Shown: positions 35,015 to 45,105 of the stretch, in pieces
How positions within the stretch are numbered: the first letter of the stretch is position 1
Layout: each line of letters begins with the position of its first letter
From: Elmis aenea
Lineage: Eukaryota > Arthropoda > Insecta > Coleoptera > Elmidae
Direction: 5' to 3'
DNA length: 64,000 bases
Assembly (NCBI GenBank): GCA_947652605.1
Contig: OX393577.1
Location: 60,598,108-60,662,107, forward strand
Program-made: the position numbers and the translations under genes
Notes under the pieces: model-generated
Told to the model about the DNA's origin: nothing
The model's input: the letters and a program-made list of their open reading frames with translations, nothing else
The model's database searches: none

Positions 35015-35689
35015 TCACAGAAAACGTTGCCAGTTTACTAATTATAAACCTACCTCAAGGTTTGCCTTGACATTAAGGTATTTATAAAATTAATCAATTT
35101 TTAATAACTTCCTGGTAAACCCCCTCAAATTATAAATTGAGTAACGTTTTGGCAATCATTTTGGGCGTCGTTTGAGATACTTTAAATACGGTCAAAAACT
35201 ATGAAATACTAGTTTTTATTACATTAATCTGTACTCAACACATTTATTATAAATATAACTTTGCTAAATTGAAAATGTAATGACAATTTTGGACGACAAA
35301 GACACAAAGTGATTCATGGCTCAGTTGCTCAAATTATTAAACGTTCCAGTTAGTGTATAAACAGGTAGCGAACATATGATATTTATGTCTTTGCAGTCCT
35401 TGTATCATTTATTGCTCTTACAGTCGAGGATAACAAAGCCATAATAATTTATAACATCCTTTAATATACAAAACTGTCTGAAGCATATTAAATAAATGAA
35501 CTGATGAGGCCACCAAATGATTTTTGCCTGGTTGGGTATGAAGGTTGTGGTAAAATAATGATGATTACTTTATAGGAAATTTATCGTATCATGTTTATCA
35601 TACTCTGTTATGTACCAATATAAATAAAATTAGTAAAAAATCGCCTATCTTGTAAAAAAGCGACGAGTTTCAAATGTATGTGAATAAAT
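35015..35689. other. AT-rich DNA, nothing recognised
   Basis: About 0.7 kb without paired repeats or notable frames. Confidence 0.4.
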
Positions 35690-36063
35690 CTGTGGTCGGC
35701 GGGAAAAAGCACTTAAGACAAAAAGTGCAATTTTTTTATTATTAACCTTGAACCAAAATAATAAAAGTTATGTTTAAAAATGAGTATTGATGTTTAATCC
35801 ATTAATTTGTTTAAAATTCTACATAAAAAATATATTTTTTAAGAATAAACGAGTTAAACTGAATATATCCATTTGTCTACATTTGTGCTTAAGTTATTGT
35901 ACTTAAGTTATTCTTATTTCATGCCAGTTTAAGTCAAGTATTTACTATTTATTAAAAACTTTCATCATGTTGACATTTGTGATAATTTAATACTTAATTT
36001 TAAGTAAAATATGCCATACAAGTAAAATTTAAACACATGATAATCAGTTCCCGCTGACCACAG
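35690..36063. mobile_element. 374-bp TIR element, CTGTGGTCGGCGGGAA ends
   Basis: The left end ctgtggtcggcgggaa (35690-35705) and the complement of the right end, ctgtggtcagcgggaa (from 36063), differ at one of 16 bases. The flanks gaataaat and aaataata agree only partly. The terminal repeats each contain gcgggaa, and the left one contains ggcgggaaa, which is also the E2F binding consensus. The interior is AT-rich and non-coding. Confidence 0.6.
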
Positions 36064-36470
36064 AAATAATAATTAAGAAAACCAGTAGCGAAGAGATGGG
36101 AGTCTCAATATTGGTCAAGTTTTTTTACAAAAAAAAATCTCCACAGATAACTTAATTTATTTGTAATAAATTATTTTGTAATACTTTAATAATATTTACA
36201 TGTTATACTATATTTATCATATCTTTGACATTGTTTGCTTCGACGAATCTTACACAGCAAATAAGTTATCTTTGTGGTCGTAGGAGGTACATAGATAAAA
36301 AATCATTAAAAATAATAAAGGGTTATTTTTTAAGATGAAGAATAGAAATGAATTAAAATGCATAATGTTTAAAACAAAGAACTCCTATAACTTTACTTAA
36401 ACTACAGACTTCTCGTTTTTTGAGGGCCACTAAAGAAATTTCGTTAACGGTAAGTTACGACTTTGGTTAA

Positions 36471-37100
36471 TTAAGGCATAGTTGTATATTCAGGTGCTTA
36501 ATAATTTGACGCAAACAGAACATATCTAGCTTTTTTAGTTTTTGAGATATAGCGGAAAAAGTAAAAAAGTGGATTTTTGTTTTTTGATCGTAACTGTAAA
36601 AACTTTTTCACGGCCACTTTTGGCAAAGGATCAAAATATCCAATTTTATTTTCCATGCGACGTTTCGCTTTTTTTAAACCATCGCCAGGTCAATTTTTTC
36701 TTATGGACGCTATATCTAATTTTAACGCCAATTTGTAGAGCATTTTATTCTGAATTCGACATTGTATAAGACTTGGCACTTTTTTGAAACAATTGTTAAA
36801 AAGAGACAAAGACAATTATTTACCATGCAGGTTAGGAATTTTTCAAAATAAAATATTTGTTTTTGCCATTATTAACAACAATTATAAAAAAAAAGCTAAG
36901 TGTTGTATATTGTCAAATTCAGAATAAAATGCTTTACAAATTTACAAATCTGATTAGATAAAGCGTCCATAAGAAAAAATTTACCTGACGATGGTTTAAA
37001 AAAAGCGAAACGTCGCATGGAAAATATAATTGGTGATTTTGATTCCTTTACGTTTACGAGATACCCATAGTGGTCCTTCAAAAACGAGAATCCTGTATAT
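36471..37100. mobile_element. foldback with GAAACGTCG arms, copy A
   Basis: The left part (ttgtatattcaggtgctt, ttaataatttgacgc, gcgacgtttcgctttttt, aaaccatcgccagg, ttcttatggacgctat) is repeated inverted on the right (ataaagcgtccataagaa, ctgacgatggtttaaaaa, gcgaaacgtcgcatgg). The right end, atcctgtat at 37100, is a worn TACAGGG end, with the inner box complement of tgggtatctcgtaaac at 37053-37068. The left outer arm differs from the right, so this may be a fusion of two half elements. A direct copy of the left part is at 52821-53165. Confidence 0.7.
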
Positions 37101-37650
37101 CAATTAAAACAAAGAATTTTATGCATTTTATCACTTTATCTTGGAAAAACACACAAAATTTTTAACTTCTAACCATTTTGCTAACAAAAATGGTATTATA
37201 AAACACTTACATGATTGGATAGTTAAAACTTTTTTCCTTTAATTGAAATTTTTATATTACGCAATTATTTATCCAGTATCAGTCAACAGGTTCAATATCC
37301 CGTGCATTTAGAAAAAAAAACGGTGCAAACGTATTCAAAGAACTCGAAACTTTTTACATCCGTTAAAAATATCAAAACAGTTTTTTGTATCGATTCGTAG
37401 GCGAAAGTGATTTTTATATTTTGCTTATCGGTTTTCACTATTATTGTAAATGCAGTGGGTTTTAGTATTTTACTTATATGATTATACAACGCTTTTTATA
37501 GTTCGCATTTGTATGATTAATCCGTTGAAGGAGAGCTACCTTTTACTTCTCAAAATATGTAAGACTAGTGTTTGTGTTCTATTTACGGTATAATGGCCGT
37601 TACATTTATTTCAGGTTGAACAGCAGGTTTGCCGATTTTTAAGCAAGAAT
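37101..37650. other. AT-rich spacer, nothing recognised
   Basis: About 0.55 kb between two foldbacks. No paired repeats were seen. Confidence 0.4.
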
Positions 37651-38753
37651 ATCACATACATTCGATATTCGAGTTTAAGCATGGTGATCTCGCTTATTGT
37701 AATAGCTAGAGTATAGGTTTAAATTTGGCAAAGTTGCTAAATTCGATGCTCATTGATAATCCAAAGAGAAATTGGAAATATCTCAAACGGTATCCGAGAA
37801 AATTAGGAAAAACTGGAAAATACGATTTTTGTAAATCGCCTATAACTCCTTTGGAGTATAAAATATTTTAAATAAGAAAAACATTCCCCAAGCTACTTTT
37901 TAAGTCAAATCGAATGGTGATCACAAATTTTTTCCTAAGTCGATTCGTTTTTGTTTTGTGACAACTAACTTTATTTTTTCTTATGGGCGCAATTTTTGCT
38001 ATTAACATAATCAAATAGCATTTATTTTTCTTAATTCATTGATGTATCACAAATTTTACTTCTTCTTTCAATGTCAAATTTAAAAAAAAATCGTTTAAAA
38101 CAATAACCAGGTAGGCCGGTCGTTGTAGTTTATTTACATCGTTTCCATGGCAACCAATCAACAAACTAAAAGTTTTGAAAGCCTACTTGTCACATTAATA
38201 AATTAATAAAAATGAAATTTAATACGAAGAAAAATGCGATATGCTGCGAATTTTTTATTCATTGAATAAGAATTCTATATTGTCAAGTCAACGATATGCA
38301 GAAACATATCATAGAGAAGGCAACCCTGGCACACATATTTTTGTACGTCGGAGACAATATTATGTTTGTAACAAAAATGTTTCTTCTATTGTCATCTGAA
38401 ACCTTTCCGCCATATTTTTCTCCAAGTTTGGCAAAAGCCCAATATTTACCTAAGTTTCTGTCCAACGTACAAAAATATGTGTGCAAGGGTTGTCTTTTCT
38501 CTGGATATGTTTCTGCATATCGTTGATTTGTCACGTTTGAAATATTTTATAATCCAAAGGAGTTGACGATTTTTAAAAATTGTATTTACCGGTTTTTCCT
38601 AATTTTCTCTGATACCGTTTGGATTTTGACCATTTCTCTTCTGATTATTAATGAGCACTGAATTTAGCAACTTTGCCAAATTTAAACCTACACTCTAGCT
38701 ATTATATTAAGCGAGGCCCCCATGCTTAAACTCGAATTTCAATCACGCTGGAT
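37651..38753. mobile_element. 1.1-kb foldback carrying HTH relics on both arms
   Basis: The arms begin with cgagtttaagcatgg (left, about 37670-37684) and its complement on the right (38719-38733), then box atctcgctta and its complement, then gtttaaatttggcaaagttg and its complement. The outermost bases are worn: the right end reads aatcacgctggat against an expected caccctgta. Pairing continues to about 38360, leaving a centre of roughly 100-150 bp. Both arms encode the same HTH fragment (see 38285-38532). Relationship to copies 1 and 2 is shown by the shared box and the related protein, not by overall sequence. Confidence 0.8.
38285..38532 (-). pseudogene. HTH (DUF4817-like) fragment, duplicated in inverted arms
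   Basis: The minus strand reads NQRYAETYPEKRQPLHTYF, then CTLDRNLGKYWAFAKLGEKY and GGKVSDDNRRNIFVTN across 38532 to about 38366. The plus strand of the opposite arm reads SSQRYAETYHREGNPGTHIF from 38285. The pattern R-Y-x-E-x-Y-P-x-R followed by x-N-L-x-K-x-x-A-F and a later D-D-N-R-x-N matches what I recall of DUF4817-type helix-turn-helix domains and the linker that follows them. The plus arm ends earlier, so the minus arm holds the longer version. Neither has a catalytic domain or a proper start. The frame is a relic within the foldback. Confidence 0.55.
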
Positions 38754-38868
38754 AAATACTGGAAAACATTACGAATCTTTTTATTGGTTTAGTATATAAG
38801 TGCCACCATGGAATAACTTAAAATTAAGTATTTTGTTGATCGCAATCAAAATCTAATTTTGTGACGCT

Positions 38869-39312
38869 ACTGGTCGCCGAAAGTCGTCAAAAATTTATCA
38901 AGACCAAAATATTCAAGTTCCTCTTCAAATTTATATTTACGACCAATCACGAACTCAGATTTCTTAGAAACGACCAATAGTCGCATGAAAATCTGTTAAT
39001 TGCGAAAAGTAAATTATCAGTGTATGATTATGTTTATTGGCCGTTTAAAGGAAATCTGAGTTTGTTATTGGTCGAAAACGCAAATTTGACAGGAGGATCA
39101 ACATCTGACAGGGGAATGTAAAATTATTACCGTGTAATAATGCTATTGGTAATCTCTAGAAGATTTAAGATTAGTGATTGGTTGAAAACGCAAATTTGAC
39201 AGGTGAAGGAAATTTTTAGTGTATGATTATGTTTATTGGTCGTTTCTAAGAAATCTGAGTTTGTTATTGGTCGAAAACGCAAATTTGACAGGTGAAGGAA
39301 ATTTTCAGTGTA
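38869..39312. repeat. CCAAT-dense dispersed repeat, copy A
   Basis: This is a close relative of 50755-51125: shared runs include ctcagatttcttagaaacg, ttgttattggtcgaaaacgc, aaatttgacaggaggatc and tgtaataatgct. It contains at least eight attgg/ccaat pentamers in both orientations, mostly within cgaccaat or attggtcg. Copy A has an internal duplication: the block at about 39022-39092 recurs at about 39224-39293. Terminal words cgccgaaag... and the ending ...cgcaaatttgacaggtg do not make an obvious long TIR. Confidence 0.8.
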
Positions 39313-41103
39313 ATTTTGATCTGATTTGTTGAAATTCATCGCCTGGCTAACTGATTCCTTTAAATTAATCGAATTATTACAAAATTTTGATCGTAACAAC
39401 GAAAATTAACATATCACGAATTTTCTTCAAAGGTCAAAAGAACTAGTATTCAAAAACCTTAAAAGGCATCATAATATAATAGGATTATGTTAATGAAGTC
39501 TGTCAATATTTGCTGTTTGTTGTACACAAGACCAGCCAACCTTGGCTTAGTGCTATGCATTGAGAAAGGCGCGTCGTTTATTTGACGATGTCACACTTCC
39601 TTAGAAAGTAGGTAGGATGTTGGCATCTATATGTGAGATGCATACAGATTAAAGCACGCATTCGCTGTAACGTCGCAAAATACGTGAATTAAAACTCGAT
39701 CAGTTGTAGGTTAGAATCGCAGTTAACATGAATTTTGATTTGTCCAAATATAGAAGGCACCAATAAACTCTTAATTACTGTTAAAAAACGCGTGACAGAA
39801 CTGTGAGTTCTCATAACAATAAATCCATGAGAAAATTCTGGAAGACGCATATGATGGAAGTAGCAAAAAAAAAACTCAACTTGACTGGTAAACATTGGAG
39901 TCAACACTTGAAGCCAAGCTTTGAGAGTTGTTAAACTAGAACTTTTTTCCAAAACGCAATAGAAATTTACAAATAGATAATTTGGTAGAAAAGATGGGGA
40001 ATAAAATTATTGGTACGAAAAACTGTCATTTTAATGAACCCATAGCCAACTATGGTTGCCTTTAAAAAAAAGTCAAGTGATAATATCTCAAAAATCACTT
40101 GTGCCATGACTTTTGAATATTTTTTTCTAATTCTTCGTAAAACTATCTACAGGAATCATTTCACATTTTGATTTTAACGTAGGTGGCTATGGAATTAGTT
40201 GCCGTTGAATAAATCGTCAGTTTTTAATTTTTTCAAAATGTTTAAAATAGCTGAAGGTGTAAGTCAAATGTTAAAATGGGATTAAATTCGTCTTGAAATT
40301 CTGCCCAATTTTGCTAATTTAACCATGTAACTTTTGTAATAACAAAGTTACCCATACAGAAAATATAAATTATTGTCACCCTGTATATAATAACGAAAAA
40401 TACTTACAGTTAAACGTCACACATCAAAAAGTTATCAATCGGATGAAAAAAGATTGGATAGAACTGTATTTACCTGCAACAAAACAAAACAAAAATTATT
40501 TTTTCTGATTAATGCCTATAAACATATTTTCAGCACTAAAATATCTTTTTCTAAGAAAAAAATTAACGAATCATAGCAATCCTATACTTGTTCTTCAGGA
40601 AGAGTACGAATTACGTACCATAGCCAATCAAATTAATTTTGTCTAACTACAATTTCAATTCAGTTTTTTATGGACAATTTATAATTCCCTAGCAAAATTC
40701 ATGCATATTTAAAAAAAGTAATTCGTTTTAAATCACATAAAATTTGTAACAGGTGAGATCACCATATTCACAGTCTGGTGGTTTTGCGATAATATTCTAA
40801 ATTTAAAGTTATTTACTCACTCAGGCCAAAGCAATATGTACACTTTTACAAAGCTTTTACAATCGAAAAACGTTGCAATACTAGACTAAAACATTATTAT
40901 TATGGCAATAAAAATGGAAAAATATATTTTGTAGTCAGTGGGGATAATAGCAAATAAATTTTATCTGCATTTTTAGCGTTTCTGATGCACATGTATTAAT
41001 AATCATATTCTTTGTATTTCGAAAAAATAATACATTTCGTACCTATATGAACTAGCGATTTCGTAACACCTTTGGGGCTTTTTCACAATTAGACCCCACC
41101 TTG
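39313..41103. other. 1.8 kb mostly unassigned, with one foldback right end
   Basis: Around 40050-40383 the sequence has foldback-like phrases (catagccaactatggttgcc near 40042, gataatatctcaaaaatc near 40079) and finishes in gttacccatacag...tcaccctgtatata near 40385, a TACAGGGTG end. No left partner was found. The 87-codon minus-strand frame at 39689-39952 has no recognised domain. The remainder is AT-rich. Confidence 0.4.
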
Positions 41104-41155
41104 CGCGTAGAATTCTCTTCGCGCGTAAAATTCTCTTTGGCAAAAAAAATTATCT
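41104..41155. repeat. short tandem repeat, 18-bp unit
   Basis: Two similar units, gcgcgtagaattctctt and gcgcgtaaaattctcttt, follow each other and a third, diverged unit (ggcaaaaaaaattatcttt) continues the pattern. The period is about 18 bp. It is a minor local array. Confidence 0.5.
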
Positions 41156-41810
41156 TTCGTTTGGTGCAAGTCCCATGTCTCTAAGTGGCTCTGCTCCCGA
41201 GATATATCGATTATAACTAAAGCTGGTCATATTCATTAGAGGTGCACAATCGATTGGCTTAAATTTTTATTTACAACACTCGTTATTGCTTTTTACGATC
41301 AAATAAATCGATATTCGTACTACTCGCGCTGCGCACTCGTACCCAACGGGTCCTTTACTTCATTGTGCATAATCTTAAAACGTACAAATAATTTTTAATT
41401 CAAGATATAACCGTATAAGTTGAAAATTAATGATGGCGACTTAAATAGACAAAAAGGGGATGCTAATAGAACAAAACTGAATCGACTTATTGTTAGTAGA
41501 AAGTTTTTTTATACCATTAAAAGCAAAATAAAACATTGCTGAAAGAAGTTCTCACAAAATTTAAAAATTGTGTTAACAAACAATTCGTATCAGGTAAGAA
41601 GAAACCAAAGCCTCACCTTAATGTAGAGAATCGTAAGATTAGGAAGATGAGGAAGAAAATGTATGCCTTTGTTAAATTTATACCTATTGTTTAGCTCTTA
41701 TAATAATTGATATTTCTGTGTTAAAAGTTAAAATACTCGTGAAATATAGATATACTGCGCGCCTCGCGAATATTGGGTCTTTAAGTTATTTAAAAAAATG
41801 TAAGCACGGT
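41156..41810. other. AT-rich DNA, nothing recognised
   Basis: About 0.65 kb up to the large palindrome. No repeats or frames of note. Confidence 0.4.
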
Positions 41811-43362
41811 ATACAGGGTGTCCCAGCCAAGACGAATTATTCGATAGCTCTGTTATTAGTAATAATATTAAAAAAAGTTAAATATAAAAGTTGTTTGTTA
41901 TCATTTACTACATAACCTAAAATTATTTTTAACTATACACAGTGTTTTGTTTTTGCGCTCTGATACCAAACATTGTTTTTTTATATGGAACACCTTGTAT
42001 ATTTTGCAATTTTTGGATGTAAAATTAAATTATCTTTAAAAAATATTATAGGTTGTTTATGTCTAAAATGAACCGTTTTTGAGTTATTAACGTTTTTTTG
42101 AAAATTTTGACAGATGCAGACCTTTATAAAAATATTTATATTTATTAACATAACAACAACAGAGCAATTGACTCTGGCAATTTATTAGACAATAGTGTCA
42201 TAGTGATTGTTGACTTGTTACATTTTTAAAATAATATACAGGGTGTTCGTTATACTCGCTCCATTTCGCTAAACTTTAAACGCATGTAAATCTTTTTTTT
42301 TTAATGGAACACCGTATATATTTTTACATTTTCTTGTAGAAAATTTAATTATCTTTCAAAGTTGTCAAGCATGTTTTATGTCTAAATATAATATTTTTGA
42401 AGTTATTTCGTTTCTTATGATTATTTGCGAGTATTTTACCTAAAATATCGGTAGTAGTAGTAGCCTTTGAAAATTCAAAACAATTTGTATGAACTGTCAA
42501 CCAGAACAGTTAATCGGCACAATTTAAACTATTATGCCACTAAAAATCCGTATTTTTTAAGAACTGTAGATACACAGCATGCTGGTGTTATTTGCTGCCA
42601 TTTATGCTGTGTATCTATAACTCTTAAAAAATACGGATTTTTAGTGGCATAATAGTGGAAATTTTGCCGATTAACTGTTCTGGTTGACAGTTCATACAAA
42701 TTGTTTTGAATTTTCAAAGGCTACTACCGATATTTTAGGTAAAATACTCGCAAATAATCATAAGAAACGAAATAACTTCAAAAATATTATATTTAGACAT
42801 AAAACATGCTTAACAACTTTGAAAGATAATTAAATTTTCTACAAGAAAATGTAAAAACATATAGGGTGTTCCATTTAAAAAAAAAGATTTACATGCGTTT
42901 AAAGTTTAGCGAAATGGACCGAGTATAACGAACACCCTGTATATTATTTTAAAAATGTAACAAGTCAACAATCACTATGACACTATTGCCTAATAAATTA
43001 CCAGAGTAAATTGCTCTGGTGTTGTTATGTTAATAAATATAAATATTTTTATAAAGGTCTGCATCTGTCAAAATTTTCAAAAAAACGTTAATAACTCAAA
43101 AACGGTTTATTTTAGACGTAAACAACCTATAATATTTTTAAAAGAGAATTTAATTTTACATCCAAAAATTGCAAAATATACCATCCATATAAAAAAACAA
43201 TGTTTGGTATCAGAGCGCAAAAACAAAACACTGTATATAGTTGAAAATAATTTTAGGTTATGTAGTAAAAGATAACAAACAACTTTTATATTTAACTTTT
43301 TTAAATATTATTACTAATAACAGAGCTATCGAATAATTCGTCTTGGCTGGGACACCCTGTAT
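41811..43362. mobile_element. 1.55-kb near-perfect palindrome
   Basis: The left end atacagggtgtcccagcc (41811) is mirrored by ggctgggacaccctgtat (to 43362). Pairing holds over the entire length: gacgaattattcgatagc near 41831-41848 and its complement near 43325-43342; aaagttgtttgttatc and its complement; aacaacctataatattttt and complement. The centre is near 42587. Within each arm there are reversed end motifs (tggaacaccttgtatatt at 41986-42003; atggaacaccgtatata at 42304-42319). A complete second palindrome with its own TACAGGGTG ends lies at 42236-42942, sharing the same centre. Non-coding. Flanked by TA-containing words at each end. Confidence 0.92.
42236..42942. mobile_element. 707-bp inner palindrome, co-centred with the outer one
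   Basis: It begins atacagggtgttcgttat and ends with the complement (ataacgaacaccctgtat at 42942). The centre at about 42589 coincides with that of the outer element within a few bases. Arms include ctcgctccatttcgctaaac, gattatttgcgagtatttt and aactgtcaaccagaacag, each with its complement opposite. The unpaired centre is only about 20 bp (42583-42603). Two near-identical 61-codon frames on opposite strands (42467-42652 and 42532-42717) are simply the two arms read in mirror fashion, not two genes. Confidence 0.88.
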
Positions 43363-44828
43363 AAACGTATCTCATTTTTAAGCTTAAAAAGATTTTTCCT
43401 TCTGCCTATCCATTATTTCAAAACCTTATTCTTAATTTCAATTAAATATCCAATTGAGCAGTTCTTTCGTTAAAAAAAAACCTTTTAATATGTTTTTCGA
43501 TGACAATTTAACAATCTAAACAAGAAATAAAAATATTTCAACAATAATTTGTCCTGAAATGCAGTATCAAAGATATTCTAGCTTCAACAATTTTAAAATT
43601 GTTGGCCTTGCTTTAAAGAGATGCAGGAAATATTGTATTATGAATCAATAAAATATTGCTTTAATTGTTTATTATGGCAGCTTTAAAGAAATGAACATTA
43701 AGAAAAAGCAGATAATTTACACTTTAAATATTGACACGCACGTTTGATGATCGTTAACCATCAAAAACACGTCGACAAACGTTTTGTGATTGATTTGAAA
43801 AGCGTGCTTACTTCCGTTCATCTTTCATTTTCCATTTTTTTACCCGAAAAACGTTGTTTTATGAACAAGGTCAGTAACGGGCTGGCGACAATGTGTTACT
43901 AATTACTGTATTAAAAAATAATAAAGAGAAGCCTAACGACAAAACAAACAATAAATAAAAAAGGGCCAGTCAACACGCTTGTTAAAAATCAAGTTTCCAG
44001 ATCAAGTGACATTGTAGCTTCGTGATTTGTTCTAGCTGCACGATCCCGTCACTTTTGATCGATAGATACCTTTCAAATTTTTTTATTAGGCTACGTACAT
44101 TAACTTTTGTGTCGATGGTAATCGTGGCAATTTTAAATTTGTTTCGGAAAAAGCGTCTAGAATACAAAACCGACCGGCTAGAACCGGTAATCGTAGCTCA
44201 CTTGTTTTTTTAAACAAATACAGTAACTGACGTTATATTTGCTCGTTTCCCAGACTTTTGCTGTACTTTTTGCCCTTGCACTACAAACCGAAGGCGGGCA
44301 TTTTATTTCGAGCCGGTACGTGCTAACTGTGCTGTCATTTATTATACTTCTTCGAGCCGTGCCGTGGTCACGTGCAACTGTCGGTGAATCTTAACAGAAT
44401 ATAAACTTTATACCCAACCCATCCAACTGTTAACTTTATAACGAGCTGAATTCCATTAACAGGGATATTTTATTTGTTTACAAGAATAATTAATTAATTT
44501 ATGATACTCAGCCATGATCTACATTAACTTTTCATTCGATTATTTCCGCGTTCGTTTTCTTGCTTTTACTCATAATATAATGTTATTTACTTCACCTGTT
44601 TAAGTCGACACGTTCAACTGTTTCCGGTTTTATACGACGTAAAAATGTTATTTATATAAGTACAAAGAGCTGCCGATGTATGCATCTTTGATAGGTAATT
44701 GATCAGAACATTTTTACTTTATTATGAACGTTGCAGCGCGAAAATGATCGATTAACAATACAAGAAAAGTTCCATGCAGTCTTTACTACCATTAGTTTCG
44801 TAGATGGGTAAAACAGTGCACATACAAG
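43363..44828. other. 1.5 kb; right half less AT-rich and repeat-free
   Basis: From about 43980 to 44700 the sequence contains more CpG than its surroundings and shows no transposon ends. A cacgtg E-box (ggtcacgtgcaac) is at about 44367-44380, and taattaattaattta near 44489 is a homeodomain-type word. This could be a regulatory element, but nothing proves it. Frames at 43982-44213 overlap on both strands and lack domains. Confidence 0.3.
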
Positions 44829-45063
44829 CAGGCCTTATCAGAGGTGGGGGGGCAAGAGAGGCCCCGGGCCTTACACTTTCAGGGGCCTTTTTATCTTGAT
44901 CTGTTAGAAGAAGAAAAAATTTATGTAGTTGAAATAACAGTTTTCTAAAATATATCATTGAACGACCATTAACATTATATATTTTTCCCTCATAGTTTTG
45001 AATTTTGAAGGGCCTCAAAAACATTGTTTGAGCCGAGCCTAGCATTTACTCTGAAAAACCCTG
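44829..45063. mobile_element. 235-bp hAT MITE with perfect 8-bp target duplication
   Basis: The element starts caggccttatcagagg and its right end, read from the other strand, is cagggtttttcagag. It is flanked on both sides by the identical octamer catacaag (44821-44828 and 45064-45071). An 8-bp duplication is the signature of hAT insertion. The interior contains ggccccgggcc near 44870 and gggcct words. The exact flanking repeat suggests a fairly recent insertion. Confidence 0.85.
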
Positions 45064-45105
45064 CATACAAGTACAACAACAAATGGCGTAAACTCTTGTA
45101 ATAAT

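Noticed and set aside
35698..35706. ggcgggaaa as a functional E2F promoter site
   Set aside because: It is part of an inverted terminal repeat of a TIR element, so its presence is explained by the transposon; kept only as a low-interest observation.
39689..39952. 87-codon minus-strand frame with mixed residues
   Set aside because: No recognisable domain, no splice sites at its ends, and neighbouring DNA gives no gene context; chance cannot be distinguished.
42467..42717. Two near-identical 61-codon frames on opposite strands
   Set aside because: They are the two arms of the palindrome at 42236-42942 read in mirror positions; no start context, domain or independent support exists.
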